The position numbers and the translations under genes are program-made. Of a stretch of DNA of 64,000 nt, positions 50,218-61,420 are shown in pieces. This DNA is from Nannobrachium achirus (Eukaryota; Chordata; Actinopteri; Myctophiformes; Myctophidae), in assembly GCA_963921795.1 (NCBI GenBank), contig OY997658.1:32475433-32539432 (forward strand). The letters run 5' to 3'. A model generated the notes under the pieces. That model saw only the letters and a list, made by a program, of their open reading frames with translations. It searched no databases and had not been told where the DNA came from. Numbering within the stretch: the stretch's first letter is position 1; each line of letters begins with the position of its first letter.

Positions 50218-50863
50218 TTAAAGAGGTGGTGCCATGATTTTTCCCCCCTCTAAAACATGATTATCAGGTATTATGATTATACTAGGAGGAAGATTTTTTC
50301 CAAAAAAGTATACAGAAAGAGTTAAAATTGGGTTTTTATGTGGCCACACCCCCAGTTCATTAAGTATGCATGGATGTCATGGTGGGTGGTGACCCAGCTG
50401 AAGTTAGCCACACCCCCACAGTGTTGGGTGAATGGTAATTAGGGGAGGAGTTGATTCTGTGATTCACAGTGCAGCCAGTCGGAAGAACGGCAAACACATC
50501 TTTTCGGCTGATGAACTCCGCAAGCGCATACTCCTGTTCCTTTTTAATTGTTGTAATTGATTTCAACTCTGAAATAACTTCACTTATTGCTTGTTTTATC
50601 GTTTCACCGTTAACTGTTACACTTGTTGCATCGAGGGCAGCCATTGTTGTTTTGAAAATGCTGCAGCATGTATTCTACGTCACCATCTACACATGGACCA
50701 ACCAGAGGAAGCTTTTCACTTGCTGTGCGGACAGCAGTTGAAACGCAGTCACTGATTGGCCCCGATCATTTCTCATACTCGGTGCCTATAAGCAGAAGTC
50801 CAGACCAGATACTGGGGAAGGAATGAGTGAGCACATCAGGGCTGGCTTGCCAGGCTACCTTAA
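50218..50863 (-). mobile_element. Possible internally deleted transposon carrying a helicase start
   Basis: Bounded by TTAA at 50218-50221 and 50860-50863, though the ends are only weakly inverted. The minus strand contains the beginning of a RecQ-like frame (next entry). This arrangement suggests a non-autonomous derivative that kept the 5' part of a coding parent. Confidence 0.35.
50474..50644 (-). pseudogene. RecQ-like helicase N-terminal fragment
   Basis: Minus-strand frame from ATG at 50644 in a good context (ACAACAATGG). It starts MAALDATSVTVNG and includes SITTIKKEQEYALAEFISRK followed by DVFAVLPTG. The last part corresponds to the Q motif region and the start of Walker A (LPTGxGKS) of RecQ-type DNA helicases, but after LPTG the similarity stops, without the Lys-Ser. 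No helicase motifs II-VI follow. It is a truncated copy, non-functional. Helicases of this kind are carried by some fish repeats, from recall. Confidence 0.6.
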
Positions 50864-51250
50864 AAAATCACACCCGTGTGAACTGAGCGGTGGTTTACTG
50901 TACTCTACTGTACCTAACTGTACTGTACTGTACATATTCTGTGTTCTATATCTATGAATTCTATGTGTTCTAGATCTATGAATTCTGTCGCCCCCCCCCA
51001 GGCTAGTCTCAACAGCACCCTCTTACCCAACCCCCCCCCCCACCCCCCTCCCCCATTCCCCCCTGTGTGCGTGTGTGTGTGTGTGTGTGTGCCTGGCCTG
51101 GCCTGGCCTGAAAACAGCGCCCCTCCCTTAACATGTGTGGTCACAAAAGGTACTGTAGGCTACATACAGACAGACACGGACGGACGGACGGACGGAGACA
51201 GACATACCCACACACACGGCCACGTATAGGAGCGTTGTAACCACCGCTCA
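50864..51250. mobile_element. GAGCGGTGG element, internally different copy
   Basis: Its ends AAAAATCACACCCGTGTGAA + CTGAGCGGTGG and CGTTGTAACCACCGCTCAA equal the ends of the element at 62637-63301 in opposite orientation. The inside differs: CTGTACT repeats, a C-rich tract (51010-51060), a GT run and a (GGAC)n run (51177-51196). Confidence 0.7.
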
Positions 51251-51354
51251 ACAATATACCAATGCTTAGAGACAGCATGATTGCTTAGAGGACGCATGAT
51301 TGCTGTACAAAGATAAGAGAACCCACACATAGTGTACACTATCATCTACTACAC

Positions 51355-51787
51355 CAGGGGTCTTCAACGTTTTCAGGCCGGGGACCCCCAAACTGATGGG
51401 GAGATGGAGCAGGGACCCCCTACCACCTCGTAGGGTGGGGGGGTCGGGGCTACAACATATTTTTTTATTTTAAACATGTACAAGTTACAGCGAGCAGGGC
51501 GGGCCGTACCACTACCATTTCTAAACATACTACTTATTAACTGAGAACCAATGTCAATAATATCAACAATCTGTCAATTGCATAGTAATCATGTATTAAA
51601 GCTATTCAAAATGGATAGAATCATGATTTATTTTTTAACATAAATGTAAAAAAAAAAAAAAAAAAAAAACATTTTTTGAAATCTTTTTTTTTTTTTTTTT
51701 TTTTTTTTTAAGCAATAATTTCGCGGACCCCCTGCAGTACCTCCGCGGACCCCCTGGGGGTCGCGGACCCCCTGTTGAAGACCCCTG
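51355..51787. mobile_element. hAT-like MITE, TSD TACTACAC
   Basis: Ends CAGGGGTCTTCAAC and GTTGAAGACCCCTG are perfect inverts, with identical 8-bp duplications at 51347-51354 and 51788-51795. Contains A and T homopolymers (51650-51708) and GCGGACCCCCTG repeats. Same family as 12242-12516 and 34043-35516. Confidence 0.92.
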
Positions 51788-51795
51788 TACTACAC

Positions 51796-53076
51796 AGTAT
51801 ATTTCCACTTTCCAAGCTAGCAGTTCAGCACAAGTCTATATTCAATGTTTTCTCTCATCTCTACCTTTTATGGAGGGATTAGGTATCCACCAAGTTTCTT
51901 TTTACATGCACACTTTCTTTCTCTTTCCGTCTGTCTTTTCTCAAGTTTATTTTTTCATATTCCTTTTGCCTGTGGGGCTCAAGAATCTCATATAGCTTTA
52001 ATCTGGAACACTGTATGCTCCTTTGTCCACTTAGCATTCTACGGATATGATATCTCCATCCCATGTTCACCACTGCCCAGACCAAAGAGGATTGACTGCC
52101 AAAGCTCACAATTTTAATGGAGACTTCAGTTCACAGGAATAAGATTTTATTGTACTTTCCTTTTTTTTCCCGTCATCACATGGGACAAAGTGTCTTCTTA
52201 GATCAGTGAATCAGATGCATTCAGTCAGATAGCGCATTAACTGCAATGGGCACCAGGCCAGAATATAGCTATATCTGTCCAAACAGTACAAATGGGTGTA
52301 AACTCATAAAGTAATGTTTTATGGAGTGGAGGGGAAAGGGGGGCATGGAGGAATGGAACACTGGTCCAGCATAAACAAAAGCTTTGGACGGTGTGCAAAA
52401 GTGAGGGGTACTCAATGACACCAGAACACTATCGCTCTCCTCTCCTCCAAATGCTAGCAGTGAAGCTGATTACATCAAATGAAGGCTCCTTCCTTTATCC
52501 TGTGCCATGTATGTCAGGGTCAGCCAGTGATAAGGTGGGGGCTTCAGTGAAAAGAATCCCCCCTCCCCAGACTTATCTTATCCTCTGAGTCAGAGTTACT
52601 GATTTAAAGCAGTCTAGGGCAAACCTTTTACTGGAATAGTTGGATTCAGTGGAATAACCCTGATTTCTGTTTCAGTTTTGCTCCAGGGATGTTTTGCTTA
52701 GGCATCTTCGTCCGACATTTCTTAGAAAGGTAGGGCAACAGATAAGGGATGACTAAAGTTTGGATATTTACATACTAGTCATTATCAAGACAACGTTATC
52801 AGTTGGTTTAGAACATAATAATAATGAGACCGCTGAAAAAGCAGCTGTCCCGGTATGAAGAATGATGACATCATGAGTGGAGGAAATTAGCTAGTTGTAT
52901 TTGTACTGTCTTCGCTTATAAATGTAAATTGTAAATTCAAAACCAAACCAGCTACTGTATATTTGCAATGCCATATAACAGGGGTCTTCAGGCCAAGGAC
53001 CCCTGAGCTGAGAGAGAGAGAGAGAGATAAAGCTGGGACCCTCACTACATATTGGAGAGTTGGTGCCTTGACATTG
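51796..53076. other. stau2 intron 4, 51.8-53.1 kb
   Basis: Mostly unrecognised; fragment of a CAGGGGTCTTC-type element at 52979-53010. Confidence 0.5.
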
Positions 53077-53193
53077 GTCCGAAGGTTCATTAGTCCGAAG
53101 GTTCATTAGTCAGAATCTGTTAAGAATACTATGCCTAACCCCAACCCTAACCTCAGTAACCCTAACTAAATTCGGACTAATGAACCTTCGGAC
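53077..53193. repeat. Palindrome with tandem-repeat arms and CCCTAACC core
   Basis: The left arm has two tandem copies of GTCCGAAGGTTCATTA and the right arm ends CTAATGAACCTTCGGAC. The centre reads GCCTAACCCCAACCCTAACC then AGTAACCCTAACTAA. The same design with other arms occurs at 62232-62405. Confidence 0.8.
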
Positions 53194-53304
53194 TTATGGG
53201 CTGTCCCCGGAGAGTTCTCATACATTTAACCCCTTAAATCCCCAATACTTAGTGAACTTGACCTTTTGCTCTGTACTTGGTCTGCTCTTTTTTCCCCCCC
53301 TACA

Positions 53305-53947
53305 CAAATAGCGATCTACAAGCTCACAATCTATTTATGTATGCTGACGATCTAACTATACTTTCCCCTAGTAGCAGTGGGTTCCAACAGCTGCTCAATA
53401 TCTGTACTAATTGATGTTAAAGTAAACCTGTTTAGAGCTTACTGCACCCCTCTATATACAGCCCCTCTGTGGGTGAAGTATAAGAAAGAGAGCTTACGGA
53501 AGCTGCAAGTAGCCTACAATGACTGCCTTCGTATACTGTTAAAGAAACCCAGGAGCACAAGAGCCAGTGAGCCCTTTGTTACTTTGGGTCTCACCACCTT
53601 CATGGTTCTGTTGAGGAAACTGACTTAGAAGTTAATTTGCAGACTGGATCGCTCCTTGAATGGAATCATTGGACAGATGACAGACCCTGGCTGTAGCTCT
53701 GTCAGGTACACGTCTACCATTAGAGGACACTGGCATGAGTGCCTCTTTAGCTCCGGTGGGGCTCGGTGAACATTGATATGAGTGCCTCTTGTAGCTCCAG
53801 TGAGGGCTCGGTGAATGTACTCTTTTATTTTTCTATTTTATTATCTTTGTAATGTGTTGTCTTTTACTCTGTGGGCCTTGAGCCTGTAATAAAGTTTATA
53901 ATCACAACGCGTCTGCAACACGTGAGGTTGTAGATCTGCTGTTATCG
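53305..53947. repeat. Hairpin family copy split by a LINE insertion
   Basis: Left half AAATAGCGATCTACAAGCTC at 53307 and right half TCACAACGCGTCTGC ... AGGTTGTAGATCTGCTGTTA from 53902. Removing 53330-53901 restores a typical copy of the family. Confidence 0.75.
53330..53901 (+). pseudogene. 5'-truncated LINE inserted in the hairpin
   Basis: Begins in the reverse-transcriptase catalytic motif MYADDLTI (YADD codons 53340-53351), then, after a deletion or frame change, LFRAYCTPLYTAPLWVKYKK and VAYNDCLRILLKKPR, stop at about 53626, and a 3' UTR ending CCTGTAATAAAGTTTATAA. TCACAA is present on both sides, a short target duplication. 5' truncation and a YADD start inside the domain are usual for dead non-LTR copies. 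Confidence 0.8.
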
Positions 53948-54030
53948 GATAATGTTCCCCCATGATAAAGTGTAGTTTTTCATTTGGGCTTGCTTCCTGA
54001 TGTTTTTGGAGCTGTGTGGAACACAAGCTC

Positions 54031-54640
54031 CCTATACGTGGCCGTGTGTGTGGGTCTGTCTGTCTGTCTGTCTGTCTCCGTCCGTGTCTGTATGTAGCCT
54101 AAACTTCGGCGCGTAACTAGTGCCGCACCATTTACGCCACTCGCGCAATATATACATCAAAATGTGCGGCTCGGCCGGGAATGGTGTTCTATTACCTTTC
54201 GTTCCGATCCGCCTTACCATGCCGACGTAATCGGCAAAAAACGACGCTTAATTGTCCCCATTGACTTATAATGGGACAATGCAAGAAATCACTTTCAAGT
54301 ATTTTTCTCTCGTAAACCATAGGAGCTACAGTTTCAAACCTCGGAGAGGAGATTCATAATGATTTTAAGAATGAATCGAAAAATAATTACATCACTCGGC
54401 CTCATGGTGGCGCTATAACGGCCCACTTTACGTTTTGCCCCGTAACTCTTGAACCGTAGATCGGAAAATTAAAATTCTCTTTTCCCTGGATTCCTTGGGT
54501 CAAGACGCATCTCCCCATATAGGCCACGCCCATTTGCGCCAGGATAGATTTTCCGCCATCTTGAATTTTCTCCAAAACACACTTTTTGCTCCTTTTCCTA
54601 CATATTTTCTTCAAATGTCACAAAAATCGGTACACATGAT
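54031..54640. repeat. 610-bp repeat, direct copy at 62652-63256
   Basis: CTATACGTGGCCGTGTGTGT through ATCGGTACACATGATC is repeated at 62652-63256 with few differences, mainly in the length of the (GTCT)n/(CCGT)n run. Both copies have an open minus-strand frame of 70 codons starting MKKICRKRSKKCVLEKIQDG, nearly identical because the DNA is. Confidence 0.9.
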
Positions 54641-54695
54641 CCTGGGTGACCAGAGAGGTGCTGTTGAGTCTAGCCTGCCCTGAGCATCAACTGCA

Positions 54696-54696
<1 letters not shown>

Positions 54697-54744
<48 letters not shown>
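54697..54744. repeat. (CA)n microsatellite
   Basis: About 24 units. Confidence 0.97.
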
Positions 54745-54745
<1 letters not shown>

Positions 54746-55009
54746 CTCCACTTCGAACAGAGGTTCGATTTTTTAAACCAGTGGTTCCCATATTTTGTCA
54801 TGTCATGTTTCATAGACCTGTCCGCTTGTTTCTCTTGCGAAATCTGGCAACACTGATACCATGGTATATACCGGTACTTCCTTTATCTCTGACTTCATGC
54901 ACACTCACTGATAGATGGTACAAACTTAATTTACCTCTGACATCATGCATACTCACTGATGCCATGGTATACACTTAATCTGAAATTGCTCTTTTACAGT
55001 TCACATAAT

Positions 55010-55400
55010 CGCTTTTATTTAGAGTCGGCAAAATGCATTTTATTACAAAAATCTATTTTATTAGTCGTTAACGTGACTAGCGTTTTCTCTATCGAGAGGA
55101 TTATCTATCAGAAAGGTTTTATTGTTAAAGGGTAAAGAGAGAGAAAAGCAGAGGATTTTAATAGTCTGAGCCTCCATAAATGTGAAGCCGAGTCCAAACA
55201 AATTTGTAATATTTCTGCAACAAATGCCATGGCGATTAGTTGCCGGGTATGGGTTGTTAACAAAGCAGCTACTTGCTCCCTTCTAATGAAAGCGATTAAA
55301 CAGCAGGTAATAATATCAGTAATGAGGACAGGAGGACGGCAGGGTCTGATGTAGCCTGGTCACTGGCCAGCTGTTCCCCTTAATAAACCCTTTTGCAAAT
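55010..55400. other. Candidate conserved non-coding element
   Basis: Unique, with features such as GCTTTTATTTAGAGTCGG, ATTTTATTAGTCGTTAACGT, AGGATTATCTATC and CAACAAATGCCATGGCGATT. Between repeat-rich stretches this 390-bp block has none. The motif style (TAAT, TTTAT, GATTA) resembles homeobox-bound enhancers; purely an impression. Confidence 0.25.
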
Positions 55401-55445
55401 CCCGCCCCATTCTGCCCTGTTACTATGATGGGACATTAACCCTGG

Positions 55446-55850
55446 GCAGATTGTTTTTATAGTGGAAGTGGATGGGATTTTTTTCCCCTTCATAGCCTCA
55501 TTACAGCTATATAAAGTACCAAAGGAAAAACACCTAGGTGATATTAATAAAAAGGGAAGACAAAGGTACAGTAGTTACATTGCAAAACAGGGGATTTACC
55601 CGAAAATATATGTTTTAATTTGTTTAATCCCAGTGGGACAGAATCCTCTTTGCAGATTCTTTTATAGTGGTAGTGGATGCGATTTTTTTTCCCTTCATAG
55701 CCTCATTACAGCTATATAAAATACCACAAAAAACACATCTACGTGATATTAATAAAAAGGGAAGAAAAAGGTACAGTAATTACATAGCAAAACAGTAGTT
55801 TTCCCCCGAAAAATAAATGTTTTAATTAGTTTAATCCTCTGGATCAAAGA
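55446..55850. repeat. Two tandem copies of a 206-bp unit
   Basis: GCAGATT.TTTTATAGTGG (55446) recurs at 55652; TTCATAGCCTCATTACAGCT and GTGATATTAATAAAAAGGGA are found in both. Divergence of a few percent dates the duplication as old. Confidence 0.9.
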
Positions 55851-56894
55851 TAGAAAGAGAAGCGCATTGCATCTTGGGTACTAGGAAGAGGACAGAGAGA
55901 ATGTTTCTCCTCACATAATAGGCTGGCTTTTCGTAATTCTGCCCATTTAAATTATATGTACCCAATCGTGACTCTTAGACCATTGATAAGGTACATGTGA
56001 ACTAGTTTGTTGAAGCTTATTCGTTATGATGAGCGAGATCGCTTGACGCTTGCCGTCGCTATCACCGTACCGGCCGATCTCCGTGTCGCGCAGTGCGGAC
56101 AGTTTTTGAAAGCCTGAAGCAACATTCTCCACTGCACAAACTCCACCCCCGATAGCAAAAAGTGAATGATTTTTTCTGGTTGGCCAGTCAGGGAGTCTCA
56201 GGGACCAATCAGAAGGCTGACAAACGGTCTATTTGTGCCAAGTCTAAACAGTTGGCACCAGAGAGCACAAAGGTTAAGAACGTTTTTAGCTCTGTGAATG
56301 TCATGTCATTGAGCACAGTGTGCCTTGGTCTCATTTCATCCACTGATGTGATGTTTTTTGCTGGAGGCTTCAGACGGTCTCATGCCGCCATGCGGCGCGC
56401 CTTTGTCGATAAGATCAAAGGAATGGGCCGCTCTCCGGTGGTTGTTTTTCTGACATGGTTACCCATAAATGTAATCTCTGTGCCCAGAAATCAGTCATTT
56501 TGTGCCCTGTGGCATTTTGCCTGTCAGTTACAGTACTGTAAAGCCAATTAACAGCTCTAGATTTTGGATGTATTTTTTTGTGGAGCTAGCGTTGCATTGC
56601 TAATGACTCTGTTAGCCTACACAAGCAAGGGGAGGGCTTGCCTTGCGTTGGGCTGCAGTTGTTTTTCGTGATTGTCTCCGCTAGGCCGAAAGGCATGGTC
56701 CAGACTATTTTTTGCACCTTGACTGACGGCTAATTTCTGGCACCGTTGGCACGATGGCAGCGAAACTGCACACACACTCCCTGGGTGCCAGAGAAGAACC
56801 TCTGCCCCAAATCTTTCACATGTGCCTGTTATAGTGAGGTGGATTTGTTCAAAGTTCATTTTTTGACAGTACTCCTGCAGATTTCGTCCAAAAA
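55851..56894. other. stau2 intron 4, 55.9-56.9 kb
   Basis: A 129-codon open frame (56162-56551, plus) has no recognisable domain; rejected as a gene. Nothing else recognised. Confidence 0.45.
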
Positions 56895-57425
56895 TCTATC
56901 GCAAATTGCATGTTGTATGCGCACTCCCAAGAGGCCAAGGAAAAACCTTTGCCCTGCATTTTTCACATCTGCCTTTTATAGCGCCACCAGGAGGCCAACT
57001 TCTTTTCAACACATTTTTTGATATTACTCCTTTTGATTTTATCCAAATATCAAGCAAATCGTTACACAGTATCTCTATAGTCATTAGTATTCCATCCTAA
57101 TTGGCTAACATTGGCTTCCAAATTTTGCAGGATTGGTCCGTTTTGAACAAATGCCTCAAATCGTGAACACAGCATGCAATTCCTTTGCACACACATTCCC
57201 ACTAGGTCGAGGAAAAAATGTCACCCTTTTCACATTGTCCTGTTTTGGCGCCACCATCACGTCGACTTTTGCAAAACACGTTCTTGGAACAAATTGCCTC
57301 AAATCATGAATTCAGCGAGAAAGGCCGAAGAAGACATGGCACCCTTTTCTCATTGGCCTATTAGAGCGCCACCAGGAGGCCACAATAAGCTACCTGACCT
57401 GGCGGAGACCTGTGCTTCTAGTTTA
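56895..57425. repeat. Partial copy of the 18596-21862 repeat
   Basis: Matches 21170-21770: AGGCCAAGGAAAAACCT, CCTGCATTTTTCACATCTGC, TATAGCGCCACCAG, GATATTACTCCTT and, at the end, TACCTGACCTG.CGGAG with CTGCTTCTAGTTT. The left two thirds of the larger repeat are missing. Confidence 0.85.
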
Positions 57426-57469
57426 CAGTGGTGTACACTTGGGTGCACTGTGTCGCACACTGACTGCGA

Positions 57470-57500
57470 AGCATCGTAAACTTGTAGATCTGCTATTTGC
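57470..57500. repeat. Hairpin family, right half only
   Basis: GCATCGTAAACTTGTAGATC then TGCTATTTG. Confidence 0.5.
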
Positions 57501-57660
57501 GTTGTGTAATGGTGGTGGGGCTCTAAGTATAAATTAGGCATTGCCATATCGTGAGCAAGGCTTGGAAGATGGGTATAGGGAAGCAACACACTGATTACAG
57601 TGCTTGGATAAGGGAGGGGAGCTTTAATCTCATGTTTAAAATGGAAACCATAACAAATAT

Positions 57661-57661
<1 letters not shown>

Positions 57662-57716
<55 letters not shown>

Positions 57717-57719
57717 ACA
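57662..57719. repeat. (AC)n microsatellite
   Basis: About 29 units with two GC interruptions near the end. Confidence 0.97.
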
Positions 57720-58392
57720 GAGAATATGGACAATTTAATTAAAATAAGTTATGAAACCTTTTTATTTTCTCCCCCATGTGAAACTGGCTCAGCCGTGCAT
57801 GATAATTGTCTGTTTTGTAAAGACAATGATTAGAGCAGTCTAGATGAAGCACCAGATGGAGACAGGGTTATTGTACCTACTGTATGTTGGCAGCATTTCA
57901 GTTAAAAGTTGTATAAAGTGTTAGGTTTGGTCAAACTGATAGCTGTCATAGGACTTTCACATAACGAGTAACCGAGTAAGCATGTCTGGGGTCTCACAGC
58001 ACACGGTTGGTTCTACAGACTCCAACGGATAGCTCAGATTTTTGCCTATGTTCTTAGATGCTTCCCCTGCCGTTACTGTACTTGCACAATGTACTGTTGT
58101 GTGAAACCTTTTTTATTTTTTTGTATTATCTTTAAATCTTAAACTGTTTGCCAATTATTTGAGGGCCCACTTGCAATACCCTCACGGCCCACCATTGGGC
58201 CCCCGCCCACAGGTTGAGAACCACTGGCCCATAACAAAGTCTGAGTTCTCTCCCTGCATTGTAAGCGCATCACATGTCTGCTGGTAGAGTGTTTGCTTTA
58301 GAGTGCTGTTCCTGTGAGGAATAATTCAAACCCTTGTCTTATAACCCTGCTGCTGGCCTCTCTCTGGGAAACATGGCAGCACACACACGCGA

Positions 58393-58395
<3 letters not shown>
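57720..58395. other. stau2 intron 4, 57.7-58.4 kb
   Basis: Right-end hAT-type fragment CAGGTTGAGAACCACTGG at 58210-58227; rest unrecognised. Confidence 0.5.

Positions 58396-58479
<84 letters not shown>
58396..58479. repeat. (AC)n microsatellite
   Basis: About 42 units directly beside the hAT-like element that starts at 58497. Confidence 0.98.
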
Positions 58480-58482
<3 letters not shown>

Positions 58483-58496
58483 GGAGAGCTGTGTCT

Positions 58497-59183
58497 CAGA
58501 GCTTAAAATTTCAGCCCGAGCCCGACGGGACCCGACGGGTCGGCGCGGGCTGGGCCGGCCTCAATTTGTCACGTATATGTCGGGCTTCGGGCTGGGTCGG
58601 GCTTTTATAATCCGGTAGGTAAGCGCAGCGCGGTATCATGATGTCTCTGTGACTGTGTAAGCCGCACGCTCATAACTATCGCTGCGCTGCTCCGCTGCTG
58701 TGCAACTTGACACAGTTTAATGTGTGTGACTGCATGTGCGCTGCTGCGCAACTTTCAGACAGTTGAGCGTGTGAGTGTGCTCCCCTTTGACTGTGAGTGT
58801 GAGTGTGTATGTGTGTGTGTGTGTGTGTGTGTGCCTGGCTGCTGTGGCGACTCGAGTGCATGCATGCACAATTGCACATGCACTGCCTGAGCAAAGCGGA
58901 GGAGATCGTTGAAACCATTCACAGACACTTTTGTATATCCTAATAATATTATAGATGTGAATGTTGTAGCGCCTGCTGCCTGATTTAGCGGCGGCCGTCA
59001 GCTCTGTTCTCCAGCGAGGCTCCGATGTTTATTTGTTCCATAAGCTAGTTTAGAATGTCGGGCTGCGGGCTGTGTCGGTCTCCAATTGTCAATTATGTGT
59101 CGGGCTTTGGGTCGGTCCGGGCTGACGTTCTAGCCGGGCTGGGATGGGCCGGGATCACTTTATTTGGCCCGATTTAAGCTCTA
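58497..59183. mobile_element. hAT-like element, TSD CTGTGTCT
   Basis: The left end CAGAGCTTAAA and right end TTTAAGCTCTA are inverted with the last base changed. Identical duplications CTGTGTCT lie at 58489-58496 and 59184-59191. The body is rich in CGGGCT/AGCCCG, and it contains an internal (GT)n run. No transposase. Confidence 0.88.
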
Positions 59184-59272
59184 CTGTGTCTTAAAATAAG
59201 GTGAGCATGTCAAACCAATTTCTCATTAAAAATAACATTTTGTGACCCAACTACAACGTGAAGACCTTTAAA

Positions 59273-59420
59273 CTAGGGGTGTAACGATACATTTTAACAA
59301 CAATAATGATACTCATCACGATACATGGTTGACGATACATGGACGATATTGGTTAATTCATGGCGATAGGATGCGATTCGATTCAATGATTTAAAATCGA
59401 TATAGTAACTATTTAGCAAA
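59273..59420. mobile_element. Left end of a hAT-like element
   Basis: TAGGGGTGTAACGATACA and CGATAC/GATACATGG blocks are the start of a common fish hAT-type MITE. No matching right end was found before 59686. Confidence 0.5.
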
Positions 59421-59685
59421 GAAATTAAATCTGTGTTAAACGTGTCAATAGTGCATGTTTTTAAGGGAAACATCTATTATTATGGATATAAATAAGTAAA
59501 CACTGTGAGTCTCTAGCAAATACATGGACATTATATTTCAACACATATGGACAAACCTTGATATGAACGCAGAGATTACACACTTTTAGTCCTTTATGCC
59601 TAATCTTAACCCCAATTTAAAAATCGTATAATTTTCTCCTGTGAGTTCTAGGAAAATGAATTTGTCAAATTGTACACTTGTAGTA

Positions 59686-61163
59686 TAGGGCTGTCCTCGA
59701 CGCAGGATTTATCAAGTCGATTCGAGTCGCGGGGGTTAATCCGACGCGTCGACGAATCGTTTATGTAAAAAAAAAAGAAAAAAAAGTGGTGCTTTAAGCT
59801 TTTAAACCACGTCAACGTAATACAATAAAACAGCAATATGTTTTAAGCCTTTAAAGTGAATTAGATCCATGAACTACCGTGCATATTGAGACATGATAGC
59901 GGTGGACACTGGACATTAACACGTTGCAGTCCGAAATAGAATGGTGGTTGGTGGATTAGCCATGAAATTTCTATTATTGTATTGTGATCTGAGACATAAT
60001 ATTATGTTTATAAACACGAGCCCGCCGCCCCTCCATCTTGGACAGCGGCGTTGTTTTTCTTTTTTTTTTCTTCCCCCAGGGCAGTAACTCACCATGTTTT
60101 TCTCGATCTCCGTTGGGATAGAATGGGCGTTTTGGCCGATCAACGATGTCTCCGTGCGTTTCGCGTGCGCGATCCATTCACGTAAATGTCCCCGCAAATA
60201 ATCCATGTGTGATTGAAGAACAACACTGAGAAGTTTCCCCTGCATAGCTGCAACTATGGCTGCAGTAGAAGCTAGAGTCTGCAAACAGCAAACAAATGGC
60301 TGGGAGAGCTGCTTGGACAAGGATAGGACCATGACGTCACCTCTGCTTCATGTACGGCCTGGGTGAGCTATGAATGCTCGAGTGAGGGCCAGGGAAGGCT
60401 AGACGATCGCCGATTTTCGGATCAAAATCTTTTATAACGGTTTTAAAGACAAAGTCCGATTAAGTACGACGTGGCTGAGGGGACCTGGGGGGAAGTGCGA
60501 TATGGTACGGTTTTAACATTAAGGGGCTCCCCTTGGCTTGGAAGGTGTTAATGACGATAAGATTGCGTCCAGCCGTGCGTAATTTGCCGTGCGTAATTGT
60601 GAATTGTGGAGCAGAGTAGAACAACGGAGGAGAGAATAATGCATCTCTTTGACAGCATGTCGTGTATTATTTTATTTTCTCAGAGCACCGCTGCTGTATC
60701 AAAAGAGCTATGTTGCCGATCTGGTGCGAGATAATAAAAAGAAAACAGTTCGCCCGTCGCTATTCCTCAGCCTGAGTCCAACCACCACACACCCACGGCA
60801 GTGAAAGTGAAAGCGCATCGCGCTGGCTCTGCTGCTTCTTTGGCCAGCTCTCAAGTAGAATAACAACTCGTCGACGCATTTCCTTTCCAAGCGGTTAACT
60901 TCAAAATAAGAGCTCCCTGTTATATGATCAAGGCAACTTTCAAGTCACGTGAACTGATTTTATTTTTAAGTCTAGTAGTAGGAAGTATGGACTCAATAAG
61001 AATTACATGACAGTCACAGTCCAGCGCTCTCATACCGCACCACAGTATACTGGTGTGATAAAAAAAAATTATATATTTTTGACGGCTCGACTCAAACAAT
61101 TGGCGTCGATTCCGGGGGCTTAAAACGACGCGTCGATTCGTCGATTTTTAGAGGACAGGCCTA
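59686..61163. mobile_element. hAT-like element (1.48 kb), TSD TTGTAGTA
   Basis: The left end TAGGGCTGTCCTCGACG and right end GAGGACAGGCCTA are inverted. Further in, GACGCGTCGACGAATCG and GACGCGTCGATTCGTCG form a subterminal repeat. Identical 8-bp duplications lie at 59678-59685 and 61164-61171. A 138-codon minus frame (59916-60332) has no transposase motifs; it may be a relic of a captured exon but I cannot place it. Confidence 0.9.
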
Positions 61164-61344
61164 TTGTAGTAAGACTTGTATGTACACACATGCACATATT
61201 CACACCATCGAAATTGATTCTGCCCATGAGGTTTCGTCTATGTCAAATATTTTCTAACTTGAACATACCTATATCTATATACTAAACTAGAGGTATTACA
61301 TATCATCAGTTTTGTACATGTACGTTTTACAGTCTTTACATGTA

Positions 61345-61345
<1 letters not shown>

Positions 61346-61416
<71 letters not shown>
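61346..61416. repeat. (CT)n microsatellite
   Basis: About 35 units. Confidence 0.98.

Positions 61417-61420
<4 letters not shown>

Noticed and set aside
53110-53170. Interstitial telomere array
   Set aside because: The CCCTAACC-like core is too short and irregular, and it sits symmetrically in a palindrome; it is better described as the core of that element.
54402-54614. 70-codon frame, repeated at 63017-63229
   Set aside because: Conservation is fully explained by recent duplication of the DNA repeat; no domain is seen.
56162-56551. 129-codon plus-strand frame
   Set aside because: No similarity recognised and composition like the neighbouring intron. A chance frame or old repeat is more likely.
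59916-60332. 138-codon minus-strand frame inside a hAT-like element
   Set aside because: No hAT transposase motifs (no DDE residues or dimerisation block). Kept only as a remark in the element entry.
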